A DNA stretch of 27,294 nt. Origin: UBA1206 sp045600105. GTDB lineage: Bacteria; Bacillota; Clostridia; Oscillospirales; CAG-382. Of the stretch, positions 20,710 through 27,294 are shown piece by piece. The notes under the pieces are model-generated. The model was not told where the DNA came from and made no database searches. It was given only the letters and a program-made list of their open reading frames with translations. Location: positions 1-27,294 of the forward strand of contig JAZRXG010000004.1 of NCBI GenBank assembly GCA_045600105.1, in the 5' to 3' direction. Within the stretch, counting starts at the first letter, position 1. Each line of letters opens with the position of its first letter. The translations under genes were made by a program, and so were the position numbers.

Positions 20710-22047
20710 ATGAAAAACAGAGTTCAGCTTTCAGATCATTTTACATACAAACGCCTGCTCCGCTTTATTTGGCCGTCGGTGATAATGATGATATTCACCT
20801 CGATATACGGCGTGGTGGACGGCATTTTCGTTTCAAACTACACGGGCAAGACGCCGTTCGCGGCGGTCAATTTCATCTTCCCGTTCATAATGATACTCGC
20901 GTCTCCCGGATTTATGCTCGGCACGGGCGGCAGCGCGCTCGTCGCCAAGACGCTCGGCGAAGGCAATAAAGAAAGGGCAAACAAGCTTTTTTCGCTTTTC
21001 TGTATCGTCGCGCTCATCGCCGGCGCTTTGCTGACGGCTCTCGGCTTCATCTTCATGCCTGCCGTCGCGAGACTGCTTGACGCCGACGAGGCGATGATGC
21101 CGTACTGCGTGCTTTACGGCAGGATAGTGGTGCTCGGATGCGTTCCGCATATACTCCACTTCGTTTTCGAGGGCTTCAACGTCACCGCCGAAAAGCCGTC
21201 GCTGGGTCTCAGATCGACGGTAGCCGCGGGCGTCACCAACATCGTGCTCGACGCGCTTTTCGTCGCCGTGTTCGGCTGGGGCGTCGCGGGGGCAGCGGCA
21301 GCCACGGTCATCAGTCAGTGCGTCGGCGGATTCATACCGCTCGTCTATTTCCTGCGTCCCAACAACAGCCTGCTCCGCATCGTCAGAACATCGTTCGACG
21401 GCAGGGCGCTGCTAAAGGCGTGCACCAACGGTTCGTCCGAGCTGATGAGCAACATTTCGATGTCGCTCGTCGGGATGATATACAACGCCCAGATCATGAA
21501 ATATTTCGGCGAGGACGGAGTCGCGGCGTACGGCGTCATGATGTACGTCAACATGATATTCATTTCGGCGTTCATCGGCTACGCCATTGGGACCGCTCCC
21601 ATCGTCGGCTTCCATTACGGGGCGCAGAACAAAGGCGAACTCAACAACATACTTAAAAAAAGCCTCATAATCCTGAGTGCCGGCGGTGTGACGATGCTGC
21701 TCGCGGGCGAGGTGTTCGCGTCGCCGCTCTCAAAGATATTCGTGAACTACGACACGGAGCTGCTTGAAGTCACGGTCCACGGCTTCCGCATCTTCTCGGG
21801 CTCGTTCCTGTTCTGCGGGCTTGCCATATTCGGCTCGTCGTTCTTCACGGCGCTGAACGACGGCGTGACGTCTGCGATGATCTCGTTCATGCGCACCCTC
21901 GTGTTCGAGCTCGCGTCGCTGCTTCTGCTGCCGCTTATCTTCGGCGGTGACGGCGTGTGGTATTCGGCGGTGGTCGCCGAGGTCATGGCGGTCGTCCTTT
22001 CCGGCACCTTCCTCGTGATAAAACGCAAAAGATACGGATATTATTGA
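20710..22047 (+). CDS. MATE-family multidrug/cation exporter
   Basis: A polytopic membrane antiporter of 445 aa with about twelve helices, exporting drugs or metabolites in exchange for Na+ or H+. The N-terminal half has R-L-L-R-F-I-W-P-S-V, Y-G-V-V-D-G-I-F-V-S-N-Y and G-T-G-G-S-A-L-V-A-K-T-L-G-E-G, all typical of MATE proteins. The second half repeats the fold (G-S-S-E-L-M-S-N, then I-G-T-A-P-I-V-G-F-H-Y-G-A-Q-N). ATG 20710 follows AAGAGG. It is closest to the broad clostridial MATE group; the substrate cannot be read from sequence. It is monocistronic with its own promoter and terminator. No drug-resistance regulator is adjacent. Confidence 0.93.
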   Translation: MKNRVQLSDHFTYKRLLRFIWPSVIMMIFTSIYGVVDGIFVSNYTGKTPFAAVNFIFPFIMILASPGFMLGTGGSALVAKTLGEGNKERANKLFSLFCIVALIAGALLTALGFIFMPAVARLLDADEAMMPYCVLYGRIVVLGCVPHILHFVFEGFNVTAEKPSLGLRSTVAAGVTNIVLDALFVAVFGWGVAGAAAATVISQCVGGFIPLVYFLRPNNSLLRIVRTSFDGRALLKACTNGSSELMSNISMSLVGMIYNAQIMKYFGEDGVAAYGVMMYVNMIFISAFIGYAIGTAPIVGFHYGAQNKGELNNILKKSLIILSAGGVTMLLAGEVFASPLSKIFVNYDTELLEVTVHGFRIFSGSFLFCGLAIFGSSFFTALNDGVTSAMISFMRTLVFELASLLLLPLIFGGDGVWYSAVVAEVMAVVLSGTFLVIKRKRYGYY

Positions 22048-22055
22048 TAAAAAAC

Positions 22056-22083
22056 AAAAACGGCTCAAACGAGCCGTTTTTTA
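22056..22083. terminator. Bidirectional terminator
   Basis: A perfect 11-bp stem (22056-22066 with 22071-22081), AAAC loop, A-run before and T-run after, between the convergent MATE and lipoprotein genes. Confidence 0.9.
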
Positions 22084-22085
22084 CG

Positions 22086-23390
22086 TCAGTTGTTCTTCGG
22101 GTCGAGTGTGACGACTTCGCCGCCGTTCGCTTTGTCGACTCCGTTGTAGGAATAGACGAATCCGTCCTTCCACGAAGTCGGGGCGTCGATGACCGAGCAT
22201 CTGTCATCCGTCATCGGCACTTTATAAATCGTTCCGTCGATATCGCGGTAGAGATAAACCTCCTTCCACGCCGTGCCGACGCTCGAGGCGTTGGTCTTCT
22301 GCGTGGGCTTGCCCTCGTTGCTCACCTGGTCGAGCGCGTTCACGCGTCTGAAACGGGTCGCCGTGTCACCCACGCCGTCCGACGGGAACTCGGGGGATAT
22401 AAACACTTTGGAATAATTCTCGCCCATATTATAGCTTTTGCGGAAAGAGGCGTATTCTTCGATCGTCGTTTCCTCAAGAAGCTCTATTTTGAGCTGCAGA
22501 TACCCCGGGCGTGTGACGTAAAGCGACATCCTCACCGTGTCGCCGGGGTAGTAGTAATAGCAATAGTCGCCGACGTTTGAGTTCGCGTAGTTGTTGCCCG
22601 GCTGATATCTCCAGAACGGTCTGAACGCCTTGTGACCGTCGGGGTAGATGGCGGACTTGTTCGCGGGGTCCCTGACGGGGGAAAGCGTGAGCCCGACGTC
22701 GGTGATGTATTTCGCCTCGCTTCCGAGGTAGACCGACGGGTTGTCGAGGTAGCGCGTCTTTACGCCGTACTGACCGTCGCCCGTTCGCTTTTCGTCACCG
22801 GTGAACACGGGCAGCGTCACGACGGTCTCGATGCCGAGCCAACTGTCGTAGGACGACACGACCTTGTGATACATCGCGCCCGCGAATTCCTCGAGCTTCT
22901 CGGGGCTCTTTTCGCCGCTTATAACGTCCGTGTAAACGGGGATGCCGTCGTACTGCTCGTCGGGAGTGACGGCGGGAACTTTTACGCGGAAGGATTTTTC
23001 GTATTCGTAATTTTTGTATTTCAATTTTGCCACCAGCTTTACCGTAGTATCTTTTTCGGGGCGCGTCACCTTGCCGTCGGGCGTGATGACGTCTTCGTTG
23101 TCCGAACTCCAGCTTATTTCCGCTTCAAAACTTGTCAACGCCCATATCGCGTCCTGATACGTCACCGATTTTCCAAGCGTTATATCCGTTTTCGTGCTTG
23201 ACGGAACGCTGAGGCTTTTCGCGATCTCGGCAAGCAGCTTGTCGTAATCGTAATCGACAAGCTCCGACGCTTCGGAAGCTTCCGACATCTCCGGCTTTTC
23301 TTCCGCCGACATTTCGTTTTCGTTACCCGCGCACGACGCGAGAAGGAACAGACAGAGCGCGAGGCAAACCATCGTTTTCGTTAGTTTCAT
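22086..23390 (-). CDS. Lipoprotein with bacterial Ig-like domain
   Basis: An exported lipoprotein of 434 aa. The signal peptide ends in the lipobox L-L-A-S-C, so Cys20 is predicted to be lipidated. A short Ser/Glu-rich linker follows. Residues about 50-145 match the atypical bacterial Ig-like fold (I-S-W-S-S-D-N-E-D-V-I-T-P-D-G-K-V-T-R-P, then F-R-V-K-V-P-A). The C-terminal ~280 residues are rich in Tyr and Gly with no family I recognise. No catalytic motif is evident; a role in surface binding or envelope structure is likely. The start is ATG 23390: AGAGGT precedes it, and the perfect promoter at 23416-23444 rules out the longer upstream frame. Monocistronic. Confidence 0.82.
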   Translation of the reverse strand: MKLTKTMVCLALCLFLLASCAGNENEMSAEEKPEMSEASEASELVDYDYDKLLAEIAKSLSVPSSTKTDITLGKSVTYQDAIWALTSFEAEISWSSDNEDVITPDGKVTRPEKDTTVKLVAKLKYKNYEYEKSFRVKVPAVTPDEQYDGIPVYTDVISGEKSPEKLEEFAGAMYHKVVSSYDSWLGIETVVTLPVFTGDEKRTGDGQYGVKTRYLDNPSVYLGSEAKYITDVGLTLSPVRDPANKSAIYPDGHKAFRPFWRYQPGNNYANSNVGDYCYYYYPGDTVRMSLYVTRPGYLQLKIELLEETTIEEYASFRKSYNMGENYSKVFISPEFPSDGVGDTATRFRRVNALDQVSNEGKPTQKTNASSVGTAWKEVYLYRDIDGTIYKVPMTDDRCSVIDAPTSWKDGFVYSYNGVDKANGGEVVTLDPKNN

Positions 23391-23415
23391 AAAGAACAGA
23401 CCTCTCTTTGTCAAC

Positions 23416-23444
23416 ATTATACCGCGATATACGCGCGTTGTCAA
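23416..23444 (-). promoter_or_regulatory. SigA promoter of the lipoprotein gene
   Basis: On the minus strand, TTGACA (23439-23444), 17 bases, TATAAT (23416-23421): perfect consensus. It is eight bases from the -35 box of the opposing promoter. Confidence 0.9.
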
Positions 23445-23452
23445 TGATTTGC

Positions 23453-23481
23453 TTGACAACGTACGCCAAAAGTTATATAAT
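23453..23481 (+). promoter_or_regulatory. SigA promoter of the glycerophosphodiesterase gene
   Basis: TTGACA (23453-23458), 17 bases, TATAAT (23476-23481): perfect consensus, 21 bases before the ATG. Confidence 0.9.
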
Positions 23482-23502
23482 TGCGAAAAAGAGGTGTTTT
23501 GA

Positions 23503-24264
23503 ATGAAAATCGAATTACAGGCGCACCGCGGAGTGGAAGCGGAATATCCGTGCAACACGATGGCGTCCTTCAAAGCGGCAGCCGAGCAGGGCTATCCGCG
23601 CGTCGAGCTCGACCCCGCGCTCACGAAGGACGGCGTGATAGTCGTGCTTCACGACAGAACGATCAACGCCACCGCGAGAAAGCGCGACGGCAGCACGATA
23701 GAAACGCCGACGAATATACGCGACATCACCTATGCCGAGGCGGATTCCTATGACTACGGAGCGTGGATGGGAGAGCGGTTCAGGGGCGAAAGGATACCGC
23801 TGCTGCGTGACGTTTTCGTCTTCTGCGCCGAAAAAGGGATAACGGTAAAGGTCGACAACAAGCTTTGGGGATTCCCCGAAAAGGACGTGAAGCGCGTTTT
23901 TGACATGATAAACGAAACGGGCGTAAAGACCTGCGTTTCGTGCTTCGGCGCCGAAAACGCCGTTTCTACCGCTTCGGCGGTCCCGACGTGTCACGTCAGC
24001 TTCGACGGCGTCACCGACGAGGAAACGCTGTCAAAGGTGAGTTCACTCGTCGGCAAAGACAGGTTCGAAATATGGCTGCCGGTTGAATATCACGTCGCGT
24101 CGTGGGCGCCGAAGGAGTGGTTCGCGACGAAAGAGAAGTGCGAAAGGGTAAAAAAATACGCTCTCCTCGCCCTTTGGGCAATAGGGAGCAATGCCGCCTT
24201 TGACAAAGCGGTGAGCGACTACGAGCCGTTCGCCGTCGAAACGAACGGGATAATCAAGCCGTGA
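23503..24264 (+). CDS. Glycerophosphodiester phosphodiesterase family protein
   Basis: A cytosolic TIM-barrel enzyme of 253 aa that would split glycerophosphodiesters into sn-glycerol 3-phosphate and an alcohol. The N-terminal motifs are A-H-R-G (first catalytic His), V-E-L-D (metal-ligand Glu and Asp) and L-H-D-R-T (second catalytic His), all in place. The third metal ligand is probably the Asp in V-K-V-D-N-K, where most members have Glu. The usual P-E-N-T is P-C-N-T here. The rest is shorter and more diverged than in GlpQ, so substrate range may differ. There is no signal peptide, unlike secreted GlpQ. AGAGGTG precedes the ATG. Single gene with a perfect promoter. Confidence 0.88.
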   Translation: MKIELQAHRGVEAEYPCNTMASFKAAAEQGYPRVELDPALTKDGVIVVLHDRTINATARKRDGSTIETPTNIRDITYAEADSYDYGAWMGERFRGERIPLLRDVFVFCAEKGITVKVDNKLWGFPEKDVKRVFDMINETGVKTCVSCFGAENAVSTASAVPTCHVSFDGVTDEETLSKVSSLVGKDRFEIWLPVEYHVASWAPKEWFATKEKCERVKKYALLALWAIGSNAAFDKAVSDYEPFAVETNGIIKP

Positions 24265-24297
24265 ACGGCGGGAAAAATTGAAAATCGCAAATCAAGG

Positions 24298-24333
24298 AAG
24301 GACTTCCGCGCATCACGCGCGGAAGTCCTTTTT
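24298..24333 (+). terminator. Terminator of the glycerophosphodiesterase gene
   Basis: A 14-bp GC-rich stem (24298-24311 with 24317-24330) with a five-base loop and the T-run TTTTT reaching 24333. It shares the AAGGACTTCCG arm with the hairpin at 13986-14013. Confidence 0.88.
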
Positions 24334-24366
24334 GATACGTTAGTCGTCCGTTGAAGGCTTCGATGG

Positions 24367-26862
24367 TTAGCGGTTGAAAACTATGTCGGCGTCGGGGTTC
24401 GTGTTTTTCTTCCTTTCAAGCAATTCATTGTGGATATCTTGTGCAACTGTTCTCTTATACGCGCTGTCATTCACAAGCCTGTTGAGTTTTTCTTCAAGGT
24501 AATTCTCGACAAGGCAATTATTTTCAAACTCCTTTTTGAAATGATCAAAGAAGGTTTTGTCCATAACGCCGAATATATTCCTCATTTTCTGAGCTTCGGG
24601 AGTGTCTTTTCTGAGGATACCGTCGAGCTCATCAAGGTACTCCTTGTCTTCTTCGGAGATTTTGCCGTCTTCGCCTTTGTACTTTTCGGCTATCTGATCC
24701 ATCGCTTTGTTCGTCTGCTTGTTTATTATATCGATACGGCTGTAATGCGCTTTGACGCTGCGGCTCACATCTTCGGTCTTCGGTGCTTCCTTTACCTCGG
24801 TTTCGGGAGCGTTATTGACGACTTCCTTTTCCGGTTCCGTCTTTACGTTTTCCTTGACCTCGGCTTCTTTGTTGGCTTCGATGTTTTCCTTGACCTCGGC
24901 TTCTTTGTCGACTTCGACGTTTTCCTTGACCTCGGATTCTTTGTTGACCTCGACGCTTTCCTTGACCTCGGCTTCTTTGCTGACTTCGACGTTTTCCTTG
25001 ACCTCGGCTTCTTTTTTAACGGTGTTGTCTTTGATGTAATTCTTTGTTATATCTTCGTCAAGAAGAGTTTTCAGACGTTCGTTCGATATTCCGAAGTTTT
25101 CCTTAACGGCAGCCAACGCTTTTGCGGCGTACTCTTCGTTTTTGAGTTTTGCGGCTTCGTCTTTGACGTCTCCGCTCTTGAAAACATTGAAACGGTCTTC
25201 GATCTGCTTCTTGGCGTCGGCGATGATCTTTTTGTTGTCATTGATCTCTTTTTCGAGTTTCTTGTCTTTATCCTCGTATTCGCGGACCTTTTTATCGTAT
25301 TCGCGGCGTCCTGCGTTGTCTTTGCCGAAAAGTCTGTCTCTGACGGTTCCCCAGAAGCCGCGGCGCGGTCTCTGCAGCCTGTCGCGTTCTTTCTGTTTCA
25401 TGTCCTGTATATTCTGGAGATATACATCGTCGACGTTGAGATCTTTTTTGATTCCGGCAAGGACGGTTTCTTTGAACAGATCGGTAACTTGTTTATTCAT
25501 CGATTCCATACTCACGAGTTTTTCGGGTATCAGAGCATGATCGACGACTTTTCTTTTGAGCGGGAACAGCTTTGAGTTCTTGGGGGCATTTGACTTTCTG
25601 TTGCCCTTTATAGCCTCGCAGTCCTTTATCGTCACGTCTTTCGCGGGCCACGCAGAGTAACTGCTGCATTTATCCTTGAATTCTTTCGTTCCTTTGACTG
25701 CTGCCGTATAATCGTTCATCAATGCGGCTTTATTCTCGGCAAGTGCTTTTTCACTTCCGTCATTTTTCTGACGGGCTTCCTTCATTTGCTCATAGTAAAG
25801 GCGCGCGGCTTCCTTCTTTGCCAACAGATCCACAAATTGGGGGTCGTCTTTGGGCAGAGTCGTATTTCCCGCTTTGTACTGGTCGAGGACGTACTTTTTG
25901 AGTCTGGCTTCCGCCATGACCGATTCCAGTTCTTCCTTGTTCGGCTCGGTGTCACGGGCTTTGAGGAAGCTCTGGAAATCATTTGCCATTTTTTTCGTAT
26001 CTTCATCTATCAGATCAAGGCATTGAGTCTCGAACTTCTTCGGCATGCCGTAAAATGCGCCCGCGATACCGCCCGTCATGGCGGCAGTAGTGTCGGTGTC
26101 GCCGCCCGCGAATATCGTCTTCTGGATGCAATCCTCATAGCTATCGCTTTCTAAGAAGGCACGAATAGCCATTGGAACGACGACGGGACAGGTCTCTGCC
26201 TGACCATTCAGCTCTTTATTTATATATTCGGTGTAGTTTGACAGCGGGATATCAAGGTCGTAGTCGAACTTCGTTTCGATATACGTCTTGATATCGTCCT
26301 TGGAACAGCCGGCACGTGCCAGATAAACGGCAGCGGCGATAGCCTGAGTACCCTTGATCCCCTCCGGATCGCCGTGCGTGGGCATTGCGGACAGCTCGGC
26401 TATCCGAAGAGTATCTTCCAAGGTGTTGTACGCCATACCGATCATGGGAGCGCGCATGGGACCGCCGTCACCGAAGCTTCCTCTTGCCACTCTCGTGGCA
26501 TCCGTTTTGGCCCATTCTTTGAAGCTGGGACCGTAATCGCCCGGAACCCTCGGATATTTGTGATAGTATTTCTTGAAATTTTTTGCAAAAATTTCGACAC
26601 ATTCATCATCACTTTTGCCGTCGAGCTCCATCATAGACGCAACGACCGCAAGATTCAGAGCCGAGTCGTCGGTCATTCTGATCTTATCTTTGTCTCTGTC
26701 TCTAGGAGGAGCAAACAACGGGACGTCCTTGGGGGACTTGATGTATGGTCTCGCCTTCGGTATATTTCTCACGAATTCAAACGGTGCGCCGCTGATATCG
26801 CCTACTAACGGGTATAACAGCGCGAGGGCTGACATTTCGATTTGGTTTTGTGCGCCTGTCAT
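24367..26862 (-). CDS. ADP-ribosylglycohydrolase with long charged coiled-coil tail
   Basis: A cytosolic protein of 831 aa. Residues 1-300 form a complete ADP-ribosylglycohydrolase (ARH/DraG-type) domain, which removes ADP-ribose from modified targets using two Mg2+ ions. G-D-I-S-G-A-P-F-E-F is at 21-30, metal-binding M-T-D-D-S at 63-67, G-S-F-G-D-G-G-P-M-R at 128-137, T-H-G-D at 162-165 and G-G-D-T-D-T at 253-258. The remaining ~530 residues are Lys/Glu-rich and mostly helical or coiled coil. They include a 12-residue repeat copied five times (core E-A-E-V-K-E-N-V-E-V) and a final globular-looking helical segment. There is no export signal. ATG 26862 follows AAAGGAG; an in-frame ATG at 26934 lacks one. 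The target is unknown and no ADP-ribosyltransferase is nearby. Confidence 0.85.
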   Translation of the reverse strand: MTGAQNQIEMSALALLYPLVGDISGAPFEFVRNIPKARPYIKSPKDVPLFAPPRDRDKDKIRMTDDSALNLAVVASMMELDGKSDDECVEIFAKNFKKYYHKYPRVPGDYGPSFKEWAKTDATRVARGSFGDGGPMRAPMIGMAYNTLEDTLRIAELSAMPTHGDPEGIKGTQAIAAAVYLARAGCSKDDIKTYIETKFDYDLDIPLSNYTEYINKELNGQAETCPVVVPMAIRAFLESDSYEDCIQKTIFAGGDTDTTAAMTGGIAGAFYGMPKKFETQCLDLIDEDTKKMANDFQSFLKARDTEPNKEELESVMAEARLKKYVLDQYKAGNTTLPKDDPQFVDLLAKKEAARLYYEQMKEARQKNDGSEKALAENKAALMNDYTAAVKGTKEFKDKCSSYSAWPAKDVTIKDCEAIKGNRKSNAPKNSKLFPLKRKVVDHALIPEKLVSMESMNKQVTDLFKETVLAGIKKDLNVDDVYLQNIQDMKQKERDRLQRPRRGFWGTVRDRLFGKDNAGRREYDKKVREYEDKDKKLEKEINDNKKIIADAKKQIEDRFNVFKSGDVKDEAAKLKNEEYAAKALAAVKENFGISNERLKTLLDEDITKNYIKDNTVKKEAEVKENVEVSKEAEVKESVEVNKESEVKENVEVDKEAEVKENIEANKEAEVKENVKTEPEKEVVNNAPETEVKEAPKTEDVSRSVKAHYSRIDIINKQTNKAMDQIAEKYKGEDGKISEEDKEYLDELDGILRKDTPEAQKMRNIFGVMDKTFFDHFKKEFENNCLVENYLEEKLNRLVNDSAYKRTVAQDIHNELLERKKNTNPDADIVFNR
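24851..25018 (-). repeat. 36-bp tandem repeat, about five copies, in coding sequence
   Basis: Copies begin at 24851, 24887, 24923, 24959 and 24995 with an exact 36-base period. They encode the 12-residue Lys/Glu/Val repeat in the tail of the ADP-ribosylglycohydrolase. The copies differ by only a few bases, so they are recent and probably variable in number between strains. Confidence 0.92.
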
Positions 26863-27090
26863 GTTTTTTTCTCCTTTATATGCTGTTTTTTTTGTATCGT
26901 TTTTTATGCCGGAAGGAATGTTTTTTCCGCTCACCGTATATACCCCGCGGGACGGGAAAAAATTACATTTCCGGCAAATGAATCTTATTTTTTGCGTTTG
27001 TTTTTTGCTTTTTGCCTGCCGTACTCAATGCCGAAAGCACGGAACGCATAAAGGTAAATACGGTTTCTTCGAATGTTGATATTTATGCAA
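26863..27090 (-). other. Long leader of the ADP-ribosylglycohydrolase gene
   Basis: About 220 transcribed but untranslated bases lie between the predicted start site and ATG 26862. They are A-rich on the sense strand, with no riboswitch or terminator I recognise. A 28-codon frame (26963-27049, minus) exists but has no ribosome-binding site. Confidence 0.4.
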
Positions 27091-27119
27091 ATGATATCAC
27101 ATATTCACGCCGCTGTCAA
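27091..27119 (-). promoter_or_regulatory. Probable SigA promoter of the ADP-ribosylglycohydrolase gene
   Basis: On the minus strand, TTGACA (27114-27119), 17 bases, TATCAT (27091-27096). Confidence 0.72.
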
Positions 27120-27143
27120 TGATTATTCGCAAATAAAACATAA

Positions 27144-27294
27144 AGGCGCCTGATGACGCGGAGTGTTCTGAAGGACACTCCGCGAACGATGTGTTCCACT
27201 GCGTGGAACATGATGTGCCTGACGGCGTGATGTTCGGCTTCGCCGAGTGATGTGCGCCTCGACGGCGCGTGAGTGGAACACATCACATCACTTT
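27144..27294. repeat. Array of small hairpins joined by TGATGTG spacers
   Basis: Non-coding stretch with at least five consecutive hairpins: 27157-27184 (12 bp, one wobble pair), 27192-27210 (8 bp), 27217-27226 (3 bp), 27234-27246 (5 bp) and 27254-27268 (5 bp). Most are separated by TGATG(TG). A 13-base perfect inverted repeat (27188-27200 with 27272-27284) encloses the inner ones. It runs to the window edge and may continue. It resembles the repetitive stem-loop arrays seen between genes in some Clostridia; its nature is not established. Confidence 0.7.

Noticed and set aside
23391..23573. A 61-residue N-terminal extension of the lipoprotein
   Set aside because: It would be encoded upstream of and through the perfect promoter and would bury the lipobox signal peptide.
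24851..25018. 36-bp repeats as a possible CRISPR array
   Set aside because: The units are contiguous with no unique spacers and keep a reading frame inside a gene; no cas genes are present.
24430..25575. A 381-codon plus-strand frame with repeated Phe/Leu/Asp segments
   Set aside because: It is the complement of the Lys/Glu-rich tail and its 36-bp repeats; hydrophobic character is a by-product.
26963..27049. A 28-codon upstream frame in the ADP-ribosylglycohydrolase leader
   Set aside because: No ribosome-binding site before its ATG, and the leader is A-rich, so such frames are expected by chance.

Overview
The window looks like a chromosomal segment of an endospore-forming, low-to-mid GC Bacillota of class Clostridia, probably an uncultured gut or rumen lineage near Oscillospirales or Christensenellales. 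The evidence is an intact sigK, spoVAC, a THF riboswitch in front of an ECF folate S-component, Ser/Glu-rich surface-protein stalks ending in a membrane helix and poly-Lys, and consensus SigA promoters with strong Shine-Dalgarno sites. The taxonomic placement is inference. No tRNA, rRNA, CRISPR, transposase or phage gene is visible. I support 24 protein genes.

Layout: 1-1156, a tight plus-strand operon (low-molecular-weight tyrosine phosphatase, a 53-aa protein, an SSAT-like acetyltransferase). 1215-2420, a minus-strand M48 membrane metalloprotease. 2555-6572, a small hypothetical protein plus a 1216-aa surface protein with nine repeats. 6589-6879, a Dabb-domain protein (minus). 7000-9209, a glycoside-hydrolase-like protein, then a DUF6508-like protein with a small membrane protein. 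9271-10308, a Gfo/Idh/MocA oxidoreductase (minus). 10451-13910, a THF-riboswitch-controlled operon of a FolT-like transporter with a large insert and a surface SGNH hydrolase.

14055-19072 is a minus-strand block: acyl-AMP ligase, acyl carrier protein, sigK, a small multidrug-export family protein, and a sugar isomerase/oxidoreductase fusion. 19226-19666 is spoVAC and 19724-20557 is an MscS channel. 20710-22047 is a MATE exporter and 22086-23390 an Ig-like lipoprotein. 23503-24264 is a glycerophosphodiesterase and 24367-26862 an ADP-ribosylglycohydrolase with a very long charged tail. The last 430 bases are non-coding and end in an array of small hairpins.

The regulatory grammar is unusually legible. 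Each divergent gene pair has back-to-back promoters, and nearly every convergent pair is closed by a bidirectional hairpin terminator. Three spots stand out. In front of sigK, a SigmaE-type -10 element lies in the loop of a hairpin whose 3' arm is the sigK ribosome-binding site, suggesting a start-site-dependent translation lock. In the folT leader, two nested alternative helices would unfold the THF aptamer and free the ribosome-binding site. Two non-coding elements (13915-14050 and 27144-27294) are built from heptamer repeats and hairpins that the genes do not explain. No single unmistakably new multi-gene system is visible; the best candidates are these regulatory and repeat structures and the long-tailed ADP-ribosylglycohydrolase.
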